From NCBI GenBank assembly GCA_028622995.1, contig JAJQJQ010000003.1, positions 4,588,001 to 4,652,000 on the forward strand: DNA of 64,000 bases. The letters are read 5' to 3'. A program made the position numbers and the translations under genes. The notes beneath the pieces are model-generated. The model had not been told where the DNA came from. It searched no databases and saw only the letters and a program-made list of their open reading frames with translations. Positions 1-12,975 of the stretch are shown here, one piece after another. Positions within the stretch are counted from its first letter, which is position 1, and each line of letters begins with the position of its first letter. The DNA comes from Panagrolaimus kolymaensis. Its lineage: Eukaryota; Nematoda; Chromadorea; Rhabditida; Panagrolaimidae.

Positions 1-67
1 TTAGTTTAGTAACAACAAAAAAAATTTGTATAAAAACCAAGAAATTTTTTGTTTGTTTCGTTTTTAG

Positions 68-438
68 ATTGTACAAATTTAAACGAAGCACATACCTCTT
101 TGGATAATTATAGTTCGACAAACAACGCAAATGAAAATATTTTTTCACACCATTTTCAACAGCCTCCTTCATTACCGTATGATTCGGAAGAGTCACCATG
201 GACGTTGAGGAGTGAAGCAGCCAATACGGAGGATCCATTTAATGATAATATGGAAATAGAAAATAATGATCATCACATTTTTGCTTATGCTGATGGAGAA
301 GATGATCAAGGTGGAAGCGCAGTAAATACAATGTTAAGAGAAAAATACATGGATAATCCAGAATATCGAAAGTTGGACTTACTAGATCAATTGCGTTTAG
401 AACAACTAAAACAAGAATTTTGTTCGTATATGCAATAA
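68..438 (+). CDS. Terminal exon of an unrecognised protein (5' part outside window)
   Basis: An acceptor (TTTTTAG at 61-67) is followed by about 123 codons ending in TAA at 436-438. There is no ATG near the start of this open stretch, so it reads as the last exon of a gene that begins left of the window. The residues are hydrophilic and acidic, with Asn/Asp/Ser-rich low complexity and a short charged helix-like end (YRKLDLLDQLRLEQLKQEF). No domain is recognised. An AATAAA-like signal follows within about 15 bp of the stop, which supports a true 3' end. Function unknown. Confidence 0.6.
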
Positions 439-1094
439 TAAATATTTATGAATCATAAAAAGTGAATGAATGAACCAATAAATGCTTTTAAAAACTTTAG
501 TCATCAGAAAAAGAAAAACAGGAAAAAAACTCAAAAACTTTTGTCATGCAAAAACATGAATAAAAATCAAATGAAAATGGATAACAAAAAACTAGACAAT
601 TTTGAAATTCCAATGATGCTAAAAATAGTTTCATTTTTTTTCTTCGAAAACAATATTAAACTAGATCGGTGATTCATTAAAGATTTATGCATTTAAAAAT
701 TAAAAATTAAAGAAACATTCTTTCAACAAAAAAAATTGAATTTGGATTTTATTTTTATTACAAATTTGTGGACCATAATCTTGCAATTATTTTTGCTTGT
801 GAAATCTAAATTATGATTGCAATAAAAATTTGTTATTGAACTTCATTTTTATATATCTTTCACCTCACAAGGACTATATATATTAACCTAAGGATAAAAA
901 TAATAAATGCATTTAATTGAAAACTGGGTCATTTAATGAAATCTAAAAATCTAGTAGTTAGCTTTAAAATATTTTTTAATTTATCTTTCTGGCGAAAAGT
1001 TTTTTATTGCCAACAATTTATTTTTTAAATACATATTTTTTCTGAAGTAATCAAGCTCTAGTTAGTCACCGTCATCACCGAATGTGATTTAATA
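439..1094. other. Intergenic spacer, no gene seen
   Basis: AT-rich spacer between the terminal exon at the left edge and the PLEKHM2-like start. It contains poly(A)-signal-like AATAAA strings just after the stop. A 68-codon open stretch at 466-672 is Lys/Asn-rich low complexity and was not accepted as a gene. Confidence 0.6.
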
Positions 1095-3804
1095 ATGTTT
1101 CATGATTTTACTCCAACGGGATTATCTCCACGACGTAAACCAAAAGTTGTAAATGCTATTCATCTTTTTGAACAATTATCTATTGCATTTACGGATATTC
1201 AAGAACTTAATAAAGATCAAAATCGGACTTTTAATTCATCACATCCCGATTCAGTTGCAATTTTAAAAGCTCTTGATTCAATATTTTCTCATCGGTATGC
1301 TATTATCATCTTTTAAAGCATTAATTTTAATTACATTTTAAAGGTTATTAAACGACGAGAAATGTTATTGGAATTTCGCAAAAAACTTTTTATCACTTTC
1401 CCAACAGCTTGATCTTCAAGCGGAATGGAAAACAAAAAGAAATCGTGCCTTATCATTAGCTTGGTTGAAAGATGGGTTAAATAAGTAAATTAATTTATTT
1501 TCATTATTATCTCCTATATTACAATATTTTAATATTCCAGACATACGCTATATTTTGATTGTACAGCTTTTTCTCAATGTAGTCGAAAAATTTTGGAAGG
1601 ATATTATTTTAAAGATGCATATATGAGAAATCCAAGATTGGTGAACCAACTTTTGATTAAATTGGATGATTTAATGAATATTAATTTTGCTTTTCTGGTA
1701 ACTGCTATCTGCAAATCTTTATTAAAAATATTTAATCTAACTATTTAGACTCCAATTGATACTGCAATGGAAAGAGTGCCTATAGCTTTGCCAACAAGCT
1801 CACGTCCTTCCGAAGAATTAGATACTTCAGTACCTCAACTTCATAGTTTAAGAAAAACAAGAATTCTTCCAGCATCCCCTCTTCATGGCACTCCCGATAT
1901 TGATCATACTGAACTTATTGCCACTGATATGCCTACCGTTAATTCATTAATTGAAATGACAAGAAATTTGCCAAGAGTTGAAACCCGTGATATTCCATTC
2001 GATGAAGAACCAGGAAATTTTGAAACCAATCATGTAAATTTTTTTAATACTTTAAAATATCTTTATTTTTTCATTTCTTTTAATTTCAGCAATATATTTT
2101 CGATCAAATGACAAAAGCCCATCATGTGACAGCTTCAGATACAGTAAGTGAAAAAGGATCTGAAAATGAAGTTCAAACAGAAGAAAATTTGAATGATAAA
2201 ATATATGAAGCGCCTGAAGTGTCAGCAGAAGGTCACAAAGGCGATGATTTAGTTGATTCAACATACACAGTTGAAAACGAAAATGAAGATGAAAATGAGG
2301 AAGAAGTCAACGAGCCTGAACCAGAAGTTGCACCAATGGTCGATAATTTCAGTGATGTTCATGCCGTTGATCCAATAATTGGAGAATATATGTTAGTTTT
2401 TGCAGCTTTTTTCATTTTGTTTTTTTGAAAGATAAATGTTTCAGTCTTGAACCTTATGAAGTTATTGAACTGGGTCTTTCCATATTTGTTGATCAAGGAG
2501 AGCGATATCGAAAATCATGGTCAATTTATACCAATCATGCAATTGGAAGACCCTTGCAACGGCTTTTTGTTCTCACGGATAGAAGAGTTTATCTTCTTTC
2601 CCAAAAAGCTTCAGAAATGAATGAAGCTGTAGAAGCTACAGCATCACCCAGTAGTCCAAGTGATACGCGACCACACGTTGAATTTCGTCTTCATGCTTAT
2701 GTTCATTTTCCTGATATCGACTGTATTTGCGTGGGAGTGGATTACCAAAATTTTGCCATTGAATGCAAACATAGAAAATTTTCGATGAGTTATTCTGATC
2801 ATGAATCAAAAAATTTAACTATTGAATGTGGAAGCATTAAATTAACCAAACAACTTTTATCAGCGGTGAAACAAGCCATGATTGAATCAACTGGAGATGC
2901 GCCAAGTATTTTCACGGATGGAACCCCAAATGCTATAACCTTAAAACGATTTGTAAGCAAAGAGCTTGAAATTCCTAATGCTCCGTTAATACATCATTCA
3001 TTAATTTATTGGTTAGAATATGCTGGAACGACATCAGAATTAGAGGCTTTAGAAGGGTATTTAACATTTAGAGAAGTGAAACATAAAAATTGGATTAAAC
3101 CTTATGGTGAATGGAAACATGCATATTTTGTTTTAAAGTTAGTTTTAATCCCAAAATTAAAGTTGGTTTAAAGCCACATTTTTTGCAGAGGATGTCGATT
3201 ATATCAGTTTGTGGATGCAAGCTGTAAATTTGCTGAGCAACAATGGAATTTGCGCGACAGTATTGAAACCGTTGGTGAAGTTGAACTTCGAAATGATGAA
3301 CAACATGTCTTCCAATTGACATCATACGATGGCTCAACTGGATTTCAATTTAGTTGTGCAAATATGGAAATAATGAGAACTTGGATTCAAAATGTTAATC
3401 TCGCCTTATCCACCTCCAATTCAAATCCTGATGCTGTGCCCTGTTATTTAACCATAACCTCTGGATGGATTTTATTTTCTCATGAAGGAGCAAATTGTGC
3501 TGTTGATGGGTTTATGAGACTTCTAAAGAAAATCGATATTATGAAAATCACTAATATTACTTCAGTTCACACAGAATCCATTAATGTTGTAGTTATTGAG
3601 CATCAATCAAATTCAACTGATTGGATTGTTGTGAGAACTTTAACGGAATTACGTCGGCTTGAAACAACTTTAAATATCAAATGTGGCATTCCTGTTACTG
3701 ATTCGGTGGATGAAATGCATTTTGGACGAGACAAAAGTAATATACTGTATAAACAATGTACAAAAATGCATGATTTTTGGCGGAATGCTCCTGTAAGCGA
3801 CTAG
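1095..3804 (+). CDS. PLEKHM2: PLEKHM2/SKIP-like RUN and PH domain adaptor
   Basis: Seven exons: 1095-1294, 1344-1484, 1541-1697, 1749-2033, 2090-2391, 2445-3137, 3189-3804 (797 aa). The start is the first ATG before the RUN domain. Residues about 20-170 form a RUN domain whose order of elements follows vertebrate PLEKHM2, including a YYFKDA helix matching YYVKNA. Residues about 170-360 are an acidic low-complexity linker. A conserved block precedes a C-terminal PH domain (about 563-665: EGYLTFR, PYGEWKHAYFVLK, then MRTWIQNV), followed by about 130 more residues. In mammals SKIP links Arl8 on lysosomes to kinesin-1, and the RUN domain binds Arl8. The linker has no tryptophan, so the W-acidic kinesin light chain motifs of the mammalian protein are not visible. 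Family assignment is by remembered similarity. Confidence 0.8.
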
Positions 3805-4211
3805 TAATAATTATGATTTATTCGTGCCTTTTATATATTTTTTAATATTATGCAAATTTGTTGTAAATCTTTTTTTTACGGGCGAGCTTGTTAATTATTT
3901 TTTCTATCTTTCACTTATTGCTTGTATTATTCAATTATACATATTTATGGGATAAAGAAACTTTTATTTCGCATAAAAAATGTAGCGAAACGATACTTTT
4001 AAAAAAAGGCGTTGTCAAAAACAAAACAAAAAGATACTCGCGTAAATTTGTAAGAAAGTTTTCAGGATTTACAAAAGATAAAAAATGGACGAAAAAAGGT
4101 TGAAAATTAATAAAGCAAAAAATCAATTTTATGGCAGGAATAAAAAGTAAATTTAATCGAAGTAAATAAAAATCGATTAGATCCTAGGATATGGAAATTA
4201 ATTAATAAAAA
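3805..4211. other. Convergent 3' spacer between PLEKHM2-like and K2P genes
   Basis: About 400 bp separating two convergent stop codons. AT-rich, with possible poly(A) signals on both strands. No gene seen. Confidence 0.6.
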
Positions 4212-6872
4212 TCACAGGTAAGCTGGTTGTTCAGTTCTCAATGCAGCAAGGCGACGTAAATATTCATTATCTCGATAAAAATCAGATTGAAAACTATTAT
4301 GTCGAATTGTGCTCATTCCTGAACTTGTTTCATCTATGAAACGTAATTTCATTAAAAGTTCATGAGGTTCAAACGGTCGATCTCGAAGTTCATTATCCAA
4401 AAAGTCTCGGACATCGTTCCATGTTACCTAAAATGGAAATTTTTTTACTACTTTTAGTTGTTGGATAAAAACTTACTTTTCCGCCTTTTTTCTTTCTCAT
4501 AGCACCTAAAAGTGCAACGATTTCTTTTAATTCTTCGCTCATACCCAAAAATCGTTTCGCACGACCAAAATAATGTATCCTCGTGAAATATGCTTTTAAA
4601 TGGGTTGAAGCCAAGTCGACACACATAGTGACCACCGCAAGACCTAAACCATACTTGCTATTATCAAGTTTAATAATAACTGAAACTTACCAACAATAAC
4701 AAATGCAACAATTAAAGCTAAAAATACATAATTTGTTACAACAATATCACCCAGGCCAACGGTAACAATTAAATTAAAACCAAAATGAAATGCATGTATA
4801 AAAGACCAATTCCGTTCCCAATTAATAAACATTGCGGAACCCAATGAACAATAAATACATATACAAAATACGTATGCTCCAATAGGGAACCATAACTTTT
4901 CTTCAGCATTTTCAATATCAAGCATACCAATATTTTCAATCTTTCCATTTGCAGATTGTAATGATTTGCGTCGAGCCCATTTTCGACGGCAAAAAATTTG
5001 CATCAAAACGCCCTTCAAGAATTAATAAATTTTTTTGTTAAAAATTTTTTGATTGCTTACTTTTACACGTTTACTTCCTCGATTATATGCATTTACAGTT
5101 TTTAGCAATGTTTCAGATAAAAATTTACCAATATCTGCGGCAGTTATGAACATCAGGGGTATACCAACTAAAGCAAAAATAACAGAAAATATTTTGCCTG
5201 TATCTGTATCCACCGAAACTTCACCATAACCACAAGTAGTTAAAACTGTTAAAACATAAAGTAGCGAAGTTGGAAAAGTCCATTTATTATGCATATTTTC
5301 TAAACTTTCTGGATCTTGTAATTCTCTTCTTATTGGACGTCGATCGTCCACTGTTTCCGATATTCTTAACATATATTCTCTTAAACAAAGTTATGAATAA
5401 ATAATGGTTCCTGAAATTTTATAAAAATGCTCACTGAAATGTATTAGACCATTCACTATGATGAACCATGCGAACACCCGTTTGTGCATCATTTAATATT
5501 TGCCAACTTTCTGCTGTGAAATTCTTCATTAAATTTGTTACTCTTACAAGCTTTCGTGACCTAAAATATCGATTAATTAAGTTAATGGCTGATAGCTAAA
5601 GACGATTAATTACCTAGACATTAATTCAGTTTTAGTTTCTAATGACATTAAAATCCATGCTCCAATGCACAAATAACCAATAAGCACGGATACCAAAATA
5701 ACATGAGGTACTAATATTTTAATATACTGAAAACACATAAAATATTATATTTATTGCTTTTTCGTCTAGTCTATCATGAACGTTTTTTTGCTACTGATGT
5801 GAGTTATTTGCTTTTTGAATGTGTTTATAAATCTTCTTTAACTTTCCTTGAAGAAAAAAACATTTCATGAAAGAAGTTGAAAAGCGCTTAAATAAAAAAT
5901 AACATGACAAACTACTATGCTTCCTCATATTTTTGTAACTGTGTGTATGTTTGCTTTTTTTTCTTCTCTACTTCATATATCCCCTCGACACCCTGTAGTA
6001 GGTCCTAAAAAGTATATACATTTTTTGTTTTCTATCGGAAGTTTTAGTATCTTCTTAACGCAGCTGATTCTTCTTCCACGCTTTAGAACTTTTTTTTGTT
6101 GTTAAACAAAAAAGATGACCCTCTTCCGTCCAAGCTCCGGAAGAAGCGTAAAAAAAATATACGAACCCCCCACGATTGTTGCTTTTTGCCGTCATCAATT
6201 TGTATGTTGCTGCTTCTACAGCTTTTTTTGTTCGCGTTAAAAAAAATAGAAATAAAATAGATATAAGTGAAATGGACACACAATGGCCGGAAACGAGCTT
6301 GTTTGTTTGTTTGTTACTGGACAATCTTCGCCGTTTCTCCGGATGATATTATCGAACTTGTAGCAGCGCGAAGTATTTTTTTTTGGCTTTTCATTGCAGC
6401 ACTTTTGTTGTTTCTGTTATCCCCTGCAGGGACGTCGACAACTTAGAGTCCCAAAACAGCTAAAAAAGAATTTTTTTGGGGTGTCAAAAAAAAGAGTTCA
6501 CGCGTTTTTATAGCTTGGAAGAAAGGAAAAATAAAAAAAAACTCTTTTTTTAAAAGGATGTAATGTCATGTTATAAAGAGAGTAATAAAATAAAATTGTT
6601 GTTTTTCTGGAAGAAATTCTTCCATGCCCCAAAACAAAGCGATAAGAAGAGTTAAATCACTAATATAAACTAACTTAAGCAAAAAACATTAACAAAAATA
6701 AATTTAAATTAAAAGAATAGAATTACCTTAAATATTTGTTGTCTGAAACTTTTAGGTTCTTTTCTTTCATCTTCTTTTAATGTATCAGTTATTATTGTTC
6801 CACCTTCATCCGCATCCAATAACCCGCTTTGTGATGTCAATGGAACACCATCCCATCGAGCTGTCACGTGAT
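4212..6872 (-). CDS. TWK/K2P two-pore-domain potassium channel, shared exons
   Basis: Seven constitutive exons on the minus strand: 6727-6872, 5614-5726, 5435-5560, 5061-5379, 4691-5012, 4477-4643, 4212-4427. They give 469 aa plus a variable N terminus from one of eight first exons. Order: about 48 hydrophilic residues; M1 (LVPHVILVSVLIGYLCIGAW); an extracellular cap region; pore 1 with selectivity filter TTCGYG; M2 (FALVGIPLMFITAADIG); a basic loop (RRKWARRK); M3; pore 2 with filter TVGLGD; M4 ending AVVTMCVDLA; and a cytosolic tail of about 120 residues. The four-TM, two-pore order and the GYG/GLG filters are diagnostic of K2P leak channels, which set resting potential in nerve and muscle as dimers. 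The first exon here starts with two bases of a split codon, so it needs a donor in phase 1. I cannot name the C. elegans twk orthologue. Confidence 0.92.
5727..6726 (-). other. K2P channel intron between the first shared exon and the M1 exon
   Basis: A 1.0 kb intron, AT-rich with homopolymer runs. Open stretches here (for example 5917-6105 plus, 6055-6324 minus) are low complexity and not accepted. Confidence 0.6.
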
Positions 6873-7224
6873 CTATAAAACCAACCTCTCATTTGAGATA
6901 GATATATTAGCAAATTAAACACTATCAAGAAGAAATTTTTTTTGACATGCTAAAAATATGTTTTTTTTCTGTTTTTTTCCTGAGTTTTTTTAGTTTTTCA
7001 TCTCTTATCGTTAAGTAAGTGCTTTGAAATAATTAATTATTGCAGAAAATAAAAAAAATCGTAGACAATAATAGTAAAAAGAGTGGCACTCTAAACAAGA
7101 GCAATTAAAAATAGAAATAACTTTAAATAAAAAAAGCTTTTTCCTTCAAAAAACAAAAGAATTTTAGTTTTTTCTTCCTAAATCCTTATTCAAATTGTTG
7201 TTGTTCCAATGCTGGCGAAACTAC

Positions 7225-7759
7225 CTATAAGAATTCTGCCATCTTCATGTATAGAAATTGTGGGCCTTCGAAGAATGAGTGCTCGAGGATGAACATTTCC
7301 ACGACTGTGACGTCGTGATTCTGTAAGAGAAAATAGGGAATCTTGTGGTGATGCTACATCTGCATAATAATAATGTGCTTGTCCACCAATTTGAATTTGA
7401 GGTCCGGGCAAATTGTTATTAAAAATAATATTATTATTTCCACCTCTAATTCCAATGGGTTGTTGTTGCTGAGGTGGAGGTGGGGGCATAATAATTGCTT
7501 CCGTTCCTTCAATAACGCCAGCCAAACTTGCACGATGTACAGCTGCTGCAAAGACCGCATGTTCATCAACGATTTCATCTGATATAGGTCGAGATCGTCG
7601 CCTTCCACGAGAACTTTCAGGATGAAAAGGTGGACTTCGAGCTAATACTTCTGCTATTTGAGCTGTGATTCGACTATCCAATTGTCCCACTTGAAGTTGT
7701 TGTGGACCCAAAGTGGGTCTTCGAATATTTGGTTTTGGATGAGGCGAATAAAAAAACAT
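7225..7759 (-). CDS. K2P channel alternative first exon A (most proximal)
   Basis: ATG at 7759; 178 codons plus one base before a donor (ATAG|GTAGTT). The split codon completes as Asp with the shared exon at 6872, giving continuous reading from RILI into DHVTARWDG. It encodes a Pro/Gln/Asn-rich cytosolic N terminus with a polyproline/polyglutamine run and a basic RGRRRSRPIS stretch, a plausible basophilic-kinase site. No acceptor is seen just upstream of the ATG, so it reads as a true first exon with its own promoter. Confidence 0.8.
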
Positions 7760-9218
7760 GACGATGAGATTTCAATTAAATTAAGAAAAATATAATAAAG
7801 TTTTTTGAGCAAATTAGAAATAAATAATGCAAGTAAAATTGCGACCCAATTCTCCCACAGCGTTGCAATAAGGAACGAGGCATGCGACAAAAAAATATTA
7901 TTCGACAGCTGACAAAGAAGTAACAACAACACGATGACAATGGTTGAGGAATGTGTTGTCCTACACCACCAACAATACTAATACCGTAATTGTCATCAGC
8001 TTTCTCGTCGTTTACGAATTCGTGGCACCATTTCAAAGAGAAAAAAAATTGATTGATCTTGTTTTGATATGAAACAAACAAATAATAAATAATTGTTGGA
8101 GGAAAAAATTTAAAGCTTCTTTTTAAATAATAATAGGAAGTCAAAATATTATTGAATCTTTCTTTTTTCTTCTATCCAACCCAAAAGAAGAATGTGAGGG
8201 TGGCGATGGAGCAGCAAAGATGCCTAGTAAAAAAACATTGTTTGAAGCTGCTTCTATTCTTCTTCTGTGGTTAGTTTTTTTGTGAAGGGCAACAAAAAAC
8301 GACGTTTTTCCTTTGTACAAAGAAGACCGATGGGCGGCGGCAAGAAGACAGAAACAAGTAGTCATGTTTTATTTTTTTTTGTTGTTGAATTCTTCTTCTT
8401 CATCGATGGTGGCTAACACTGTGACTTCTCTACGTTGTTGTCATCGTCGATGTCGTCGTCGGCTTTCAGCTACAAGCAAGCTAAGGCATTTTTGTTTAAA
8501 AATAGACCGCTTATCCATTCATTCTTTCGTTCATCCTTCCTTCATTCCCCGATATATATATAAAAAAAGCTGCGTCAAAATGTGTTGAATTTTTTGGGGC
8601 GGAGAGAAGATAGAGGTCAACATAGAAGACGACCACGAGAATAGCTGCTCTGACTAACAACGCCTTCAAAATCGAATGGCAACTCAAGGAAGCAAGCAAG
8701 TTTTATATATTTTTTCCTTATTCGATGACGGTAAAGTCTCTATCTCTCTCTCTTTTAAAAAGCTATTAAAGGATAAAAAAGAAATCTATGTTTAAATGAT
8801 TGAACGCTAATGTCAGAATTACTTTGTTTGATAGTATTTTTTTTTTAAAGTGTAACTTTTTTTGTTCTTAAACGGCATTAAATCTATTTCATTTCTTTTT
8901 CTTCATTTTTTTCACTCTTTGAAAATAGCAAGCTCATGCCTGCCCTTTCTCTCCTCTCTTGGGAGACTGATTGACAACTTCAACAATATATATATTTTTT
9001 TCTTTTTTCTTGTTTTAGATACCTTTGATGTTGTGTCAAAAAAGGCAAAAAAGAAAGAATAAAAAAGTATTTAAAAAATGGAAAGAGGAAAAATAAAAAA
9101 TAAAAAACGACTGAACCTTTTTTTAATTTTTTTTCCCTTCAAGGCACTATAATTATCAGAAAAAAGCAGACGATAGATGTTATTTAAAGAAAAATAAAAA
9201 AATAGAGAAGATATATAC

Positions 9219-9417
9219 CCGTGTAAATGGAATAAAGAACAGTTGCGTCAAGTTCACTTTTGCAAGAATGAAAAGAAGAAGACGAATCAATGTTGTCATC
9301 ATCAATCATAGGAATATTTGGATAAAAATCTTTTGGTGTTGTTGGTCTAAATAATGGAATAATTCCACCATTTTGACTCGTAATAGAATAAATTCGAATT
9401 GTTCGAGCTCTTAACAT
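9219..9417 (-). CDS. K2P channel alternative first exon B
   Basis: ATG at 9417; 66 codons plus one base, then donor ACACGG|GTATAT, phase 1. Encodes MLRARTIRIYSITSQNGG and then a Ser/Asp-rich segment. No upstream acceptor is evident. Joins in frame to the shared exon at 6872. Unrelated in sequence to the other N termini. Confidence 0.65.
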
Positions 9418-9784
9418 AGTATTTATAAAAATAGAGACTAAGAAGACAGCTTTCTACATCAATAAAAAATCTACCTTTGAGAAGCAAAAAAATATAAAGC
9501 AACAGCAAAGACAATGACTTTTTTTTTGTCATTTTGGTTTCACTTTTTTTGTTGTCGAATAATAAAGACACGCCTTATGATTTATGAAGCATATCAAAAA
9601 AAACTAAAAAGCTTGGTAGCCACCCTCTTGATAGATAGACTTGCAAACGAGACAAGCAAATCTCAAAAAAAGTTTAAGTCGATAAGATCTATGAATGAAT
9701 TTGAGGGAGGAAAGAAAAAAAGATGTCAGACAAAAAAAGCATACCAAAAAAATAAGAAATGGAAATTAGTGAAAAGTTCCTTAC

Positions 9785-10034
9785 GCTCGCTTTTAGACCT
9801 TTTACGGCCTGCAATACCAGCAGTAGTATGAATTAATCCTGCTGCACTAAATAAAGCTACAGCAGGACTAAATTTTTCATCTCGAAATCCTTGAGTATAT
9901 ATCATACTTGATGAACGTGATGATGAAGTTATGATATCACGTAATGATTGAATATCACTTGATAATGTAGATGCCGCAACATTTGCTGTAAGAGCTGTAG
10001 AAGTTTGTTGACGACTATAGACACGATAAAACAT
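9785..10034 (-). CDS. K2P channel alternative first exon C
   Basis: ATG at 10034; 83 codons plus one base, then donor GAGC|GTAAGG, phase 1. Ser/Thr/Ala-rich with a mildly hydrophobic patch (SPAVALFSAAGLIHTTAG) and a basic end (GRKRSKSE). Preceded by an AT-rich stretch without an acceptor. In frame with the shared exon at 6872. Confidence 0.68.
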
Positions 10035-11341
10035 TATTATTTTATTATTTTAGTTTAATATTATTTTTTTTAGAAAACAACAAAAAATAAACTAAAGTTG
10101 ACACCAAACTTGCAACAAGTTTTGCTACTGGCAGTAGTGGTATTGAGTTTTAACAACAGCAAAATTTCTAACAAGACTGACCATTGTTCGCGAAATTTAG
10201 GGGGCGCTTCTCAACATACAAAATAAATCTTAACTTAGAGGGACAGGAAGTAGTTGTTGGGATGTTCAATGCAAAAAAAAAATGAACAATAATTAAAAAA
10301 ATTGGATCTAAGACTGAAGCAGCATCGAAATTGGCACCGGTTAAATTCAAAAAAACAACAATAAAAACAAAAAATCTGTAAATCACAGTTTAGCCGCATG
10401 ACTTTTTTTGTTGAATGAAAACAAAAAAAGAAAAGCATGACTCTAAAAAGCTTGTCAGTTTATTAATTATTTAAGCTCAAAAATTTGACCAAAAAATAAA
10501 ACGACTTCCATTGCTTGCATGCGCAATCTTTTCTTTCTCAAAAAATTCAGTCATCAATTCTTTTTCGAAAAAATGCAAACATCAGAAATGTTTTCTCCAA
10601 AAAAAGAAAAAATTTCTTTCTTTTTTTTTGCTTTACACTAGTTTTTTTTTTCGAACGCATCAGTTTCTTAAAATAAGGTTACAAAAATTATATTAGCAAC
10701 GACGACAATAAAAAAAAAAGAATAAATGTTAGTCTCAAAGCAAAATAAAAAATTATTTTTTAAGGATTAAACAAAAAAATTTTCTTCCATCAAAAACACA
10801 GGAAGCTTGCTAGCTTCCATGCTAAACCAACAAAAAAAATAACAACTTTTGAAAGTGAAATTAATTGGATGGTCGTGCGTGTCCTGTAGCAGATTAAAAG
10901 ACAAGCTTCACAACATTTGGTGCTTCAAGCAACAAAATAAAAAATAAAAAAGCGAAACGCCTAATATACCCCAAGGAATTTTAAAGGGCTAAGAATAGAA
11001 TAAAATCCCTGTGGTAGTAGAAATGAAAAAGAATACAAACTTTTAAAGATAAAGGTGAGCCAGAAAAAATATTATTTTTGCAAAATGAATTATAAAGCAA
11101 CAAAAATGTTGAAAAAATTTATGTGTGGCGGTTGTTGCTTCTTAGATGCAACAACAACAACCTGTGGTCAAGATTCATAGAAAACATGAAGAAAAAATAA
11201 TTCCAAAAGTTTTAAAGAAGGAGAAAATGCAAATAAGTGATATCTTGACGCAACGAGAATTTTTTAAAACAAAAATAACGACTCTCAAATGGGTGATTTG
11301 AATAAATATATAAAAAATTGAATAAAGCGAAGAAGACTAAC

Positions 11342-11624
11342 CATTTACATTTTTTATTGAAGCTGTCGTAGTTATATCACTATGAAAGCTTGATCTTTTG
11401 ACTCTAACAGGTAATATATAGTTTCCATTTCCACCTTCAATAGGCAATGGAGAAGTTGGAAGTGCTGGAAGTAAAATACCACCATGTTGTGAAACTTCTA
11501 AATGATGAGGTAAACCTGCTTCAGTTTCAGCTCGACGCCTTTCTGCTGCATGTTGTAACACAACAAAGGGATCGGCATCTCCTTGTAATATACTCCATTG
11601 GTTCCAAAATTGTCGAAGGAACAT
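11342..11624 (-). CDS. K2P channel alternative first exon D
   Basis: ATG at 11624; 94 codons plus one base, then donor AATG|GTTAGT, phase 1. Encodes a mixed-charge N terminus beginning MFLRQFWNQWSIL, with HHLEVSQHGG and a Pro-rich LPALPTSPLP patch. The codon pattern is gene-like against surrounding homopolymer-rich intron. In frame with the shared exon at 6872. Confidence 0.68.
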
Positions 11625-12975
11625 ACCGCGCCGTTAACGGCAACTTTAAATAATTATTTTTTAAGAAAGATATTTAATAATAATGCAAAACACGAAAGAA
11701 AAAAAAAGAAAAAATGAGTGGTGCGAAAAAAATATTAAAAATGCTTTTTTAGAAACTAAAATTAGTTGCTTTTTTTAAGTGTAAGGGATTCATTCTTATG
11801 AATATGTAAAAAAGGATTCCAAAAAAAGAAAGAAGAGATAATGGTATTAGAGAAAAGTGGTTGACATACTTAAAAAGTTTAAAAGTGAATGCTTTTAAAA
11901 ATATTCACTAAAAACAATAACACAAAGAAAAGCCCTATCAGTCAACCCAAAAACAATGAAGCTTATCCGACACTTTTCATGCCTTTTTTGCCATAAAAGA
12001 TTCAGCATAAAACTCGGAAGAAAAAAAAGAAAGAAGACAAAACGGCCGTCACCGCAAAGGTTCTTTATACTTTCTTTTTCCTCCTTGAAAAAGGCCAACT
12101 TTTTTTTACTCAAAAACGGGAGGGATAGCTTCGGCTATATATTTTTTTCATTGTTGTTGTTGCAATATATATATTTTTTGTTTTAAGGACAACTTATGAA
12201 AAATTGCTCAAAGTTAAATATGTCATTCATAGCTGTAAGAATATGTTTAACACAAACAGCAACACGTAGGTTGGTGGAAATGGAAAAAATCAAGGTGGTA
12301 ATTTGATACTTACTTCTTAGACATATCTATATACCTTGTCTCTTCTCATATCTTAAAATAAAATAAAAGGACAATGTTTTATGAATGAAAAACACATGAA
12401 ACATAAAAGATTTATATTTTTTCAAAAAAAAAGTAACTTGGATAATGAAAAAAGATAGCTGCTATTAGTTTTAAAAAATAAAAATAAAAAAGTAGAGTTA
12501 TTGGCTTTATCGTGGGCTGCCACCTTTTTTTATGCCATGGCTTGCAAGTTTGACACAGAGAATAGAAACTTTGTTTTTATTCTTTTAGGTCATTGTTATT
12601 TGAAAATTCTTCCACAAAAAAAAGGTGTTACACGTTTTCTATTGTTGGATTTCTTCAGCTTGTGTGTTGGCGGCGGCGTCGTCGTAGTCAGTTAGTCAAT
12701 CAAAAAATGAAAAGTTTTTTATTCCGGCTTCTGGATGCCCTCTCTCCCATCCACCTACAGACGAAGAAGGTGCATAATAAAATAGGCTACTCGCTTTGCT
12801 GAGAGGGAACAAGAAAAAAATAAAGACAGCAAAAAAGTTGAATTAAAAGAAAAAAAAAGTTAGTTAAGAATTATTTTTTCTTTTCCTTTTTCTTACCAAA
12901 AATAAAAAAATGACCAGTAAAATACTATTTTTAAAACAAAAAGAAGAAAAAAAACTTTGATGCTTTAAAACTTAC

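Noticed and set aside
5981..6000. ACCCTGTAG string like mir-57/mir-10 family seeds
   Set aside because: No complementary arm nearby; only nine bases match.
10168..10386. 72-codon minus-strand frame starting with a signal-peptide-like hydrophobic stretch, between K2P exons C and D
   Set aside because: It ends in a stop without a usable phase-1 donor, and the hydrophobic start reflects T-runs on the sense strand.
10801..10820. GGAAGCTTGCTAGCTTCC inverted repeat
   Set aside because: Seven-base stem with a 4-nt loop; no terminator or miRNA context in a eukaryotic intron.
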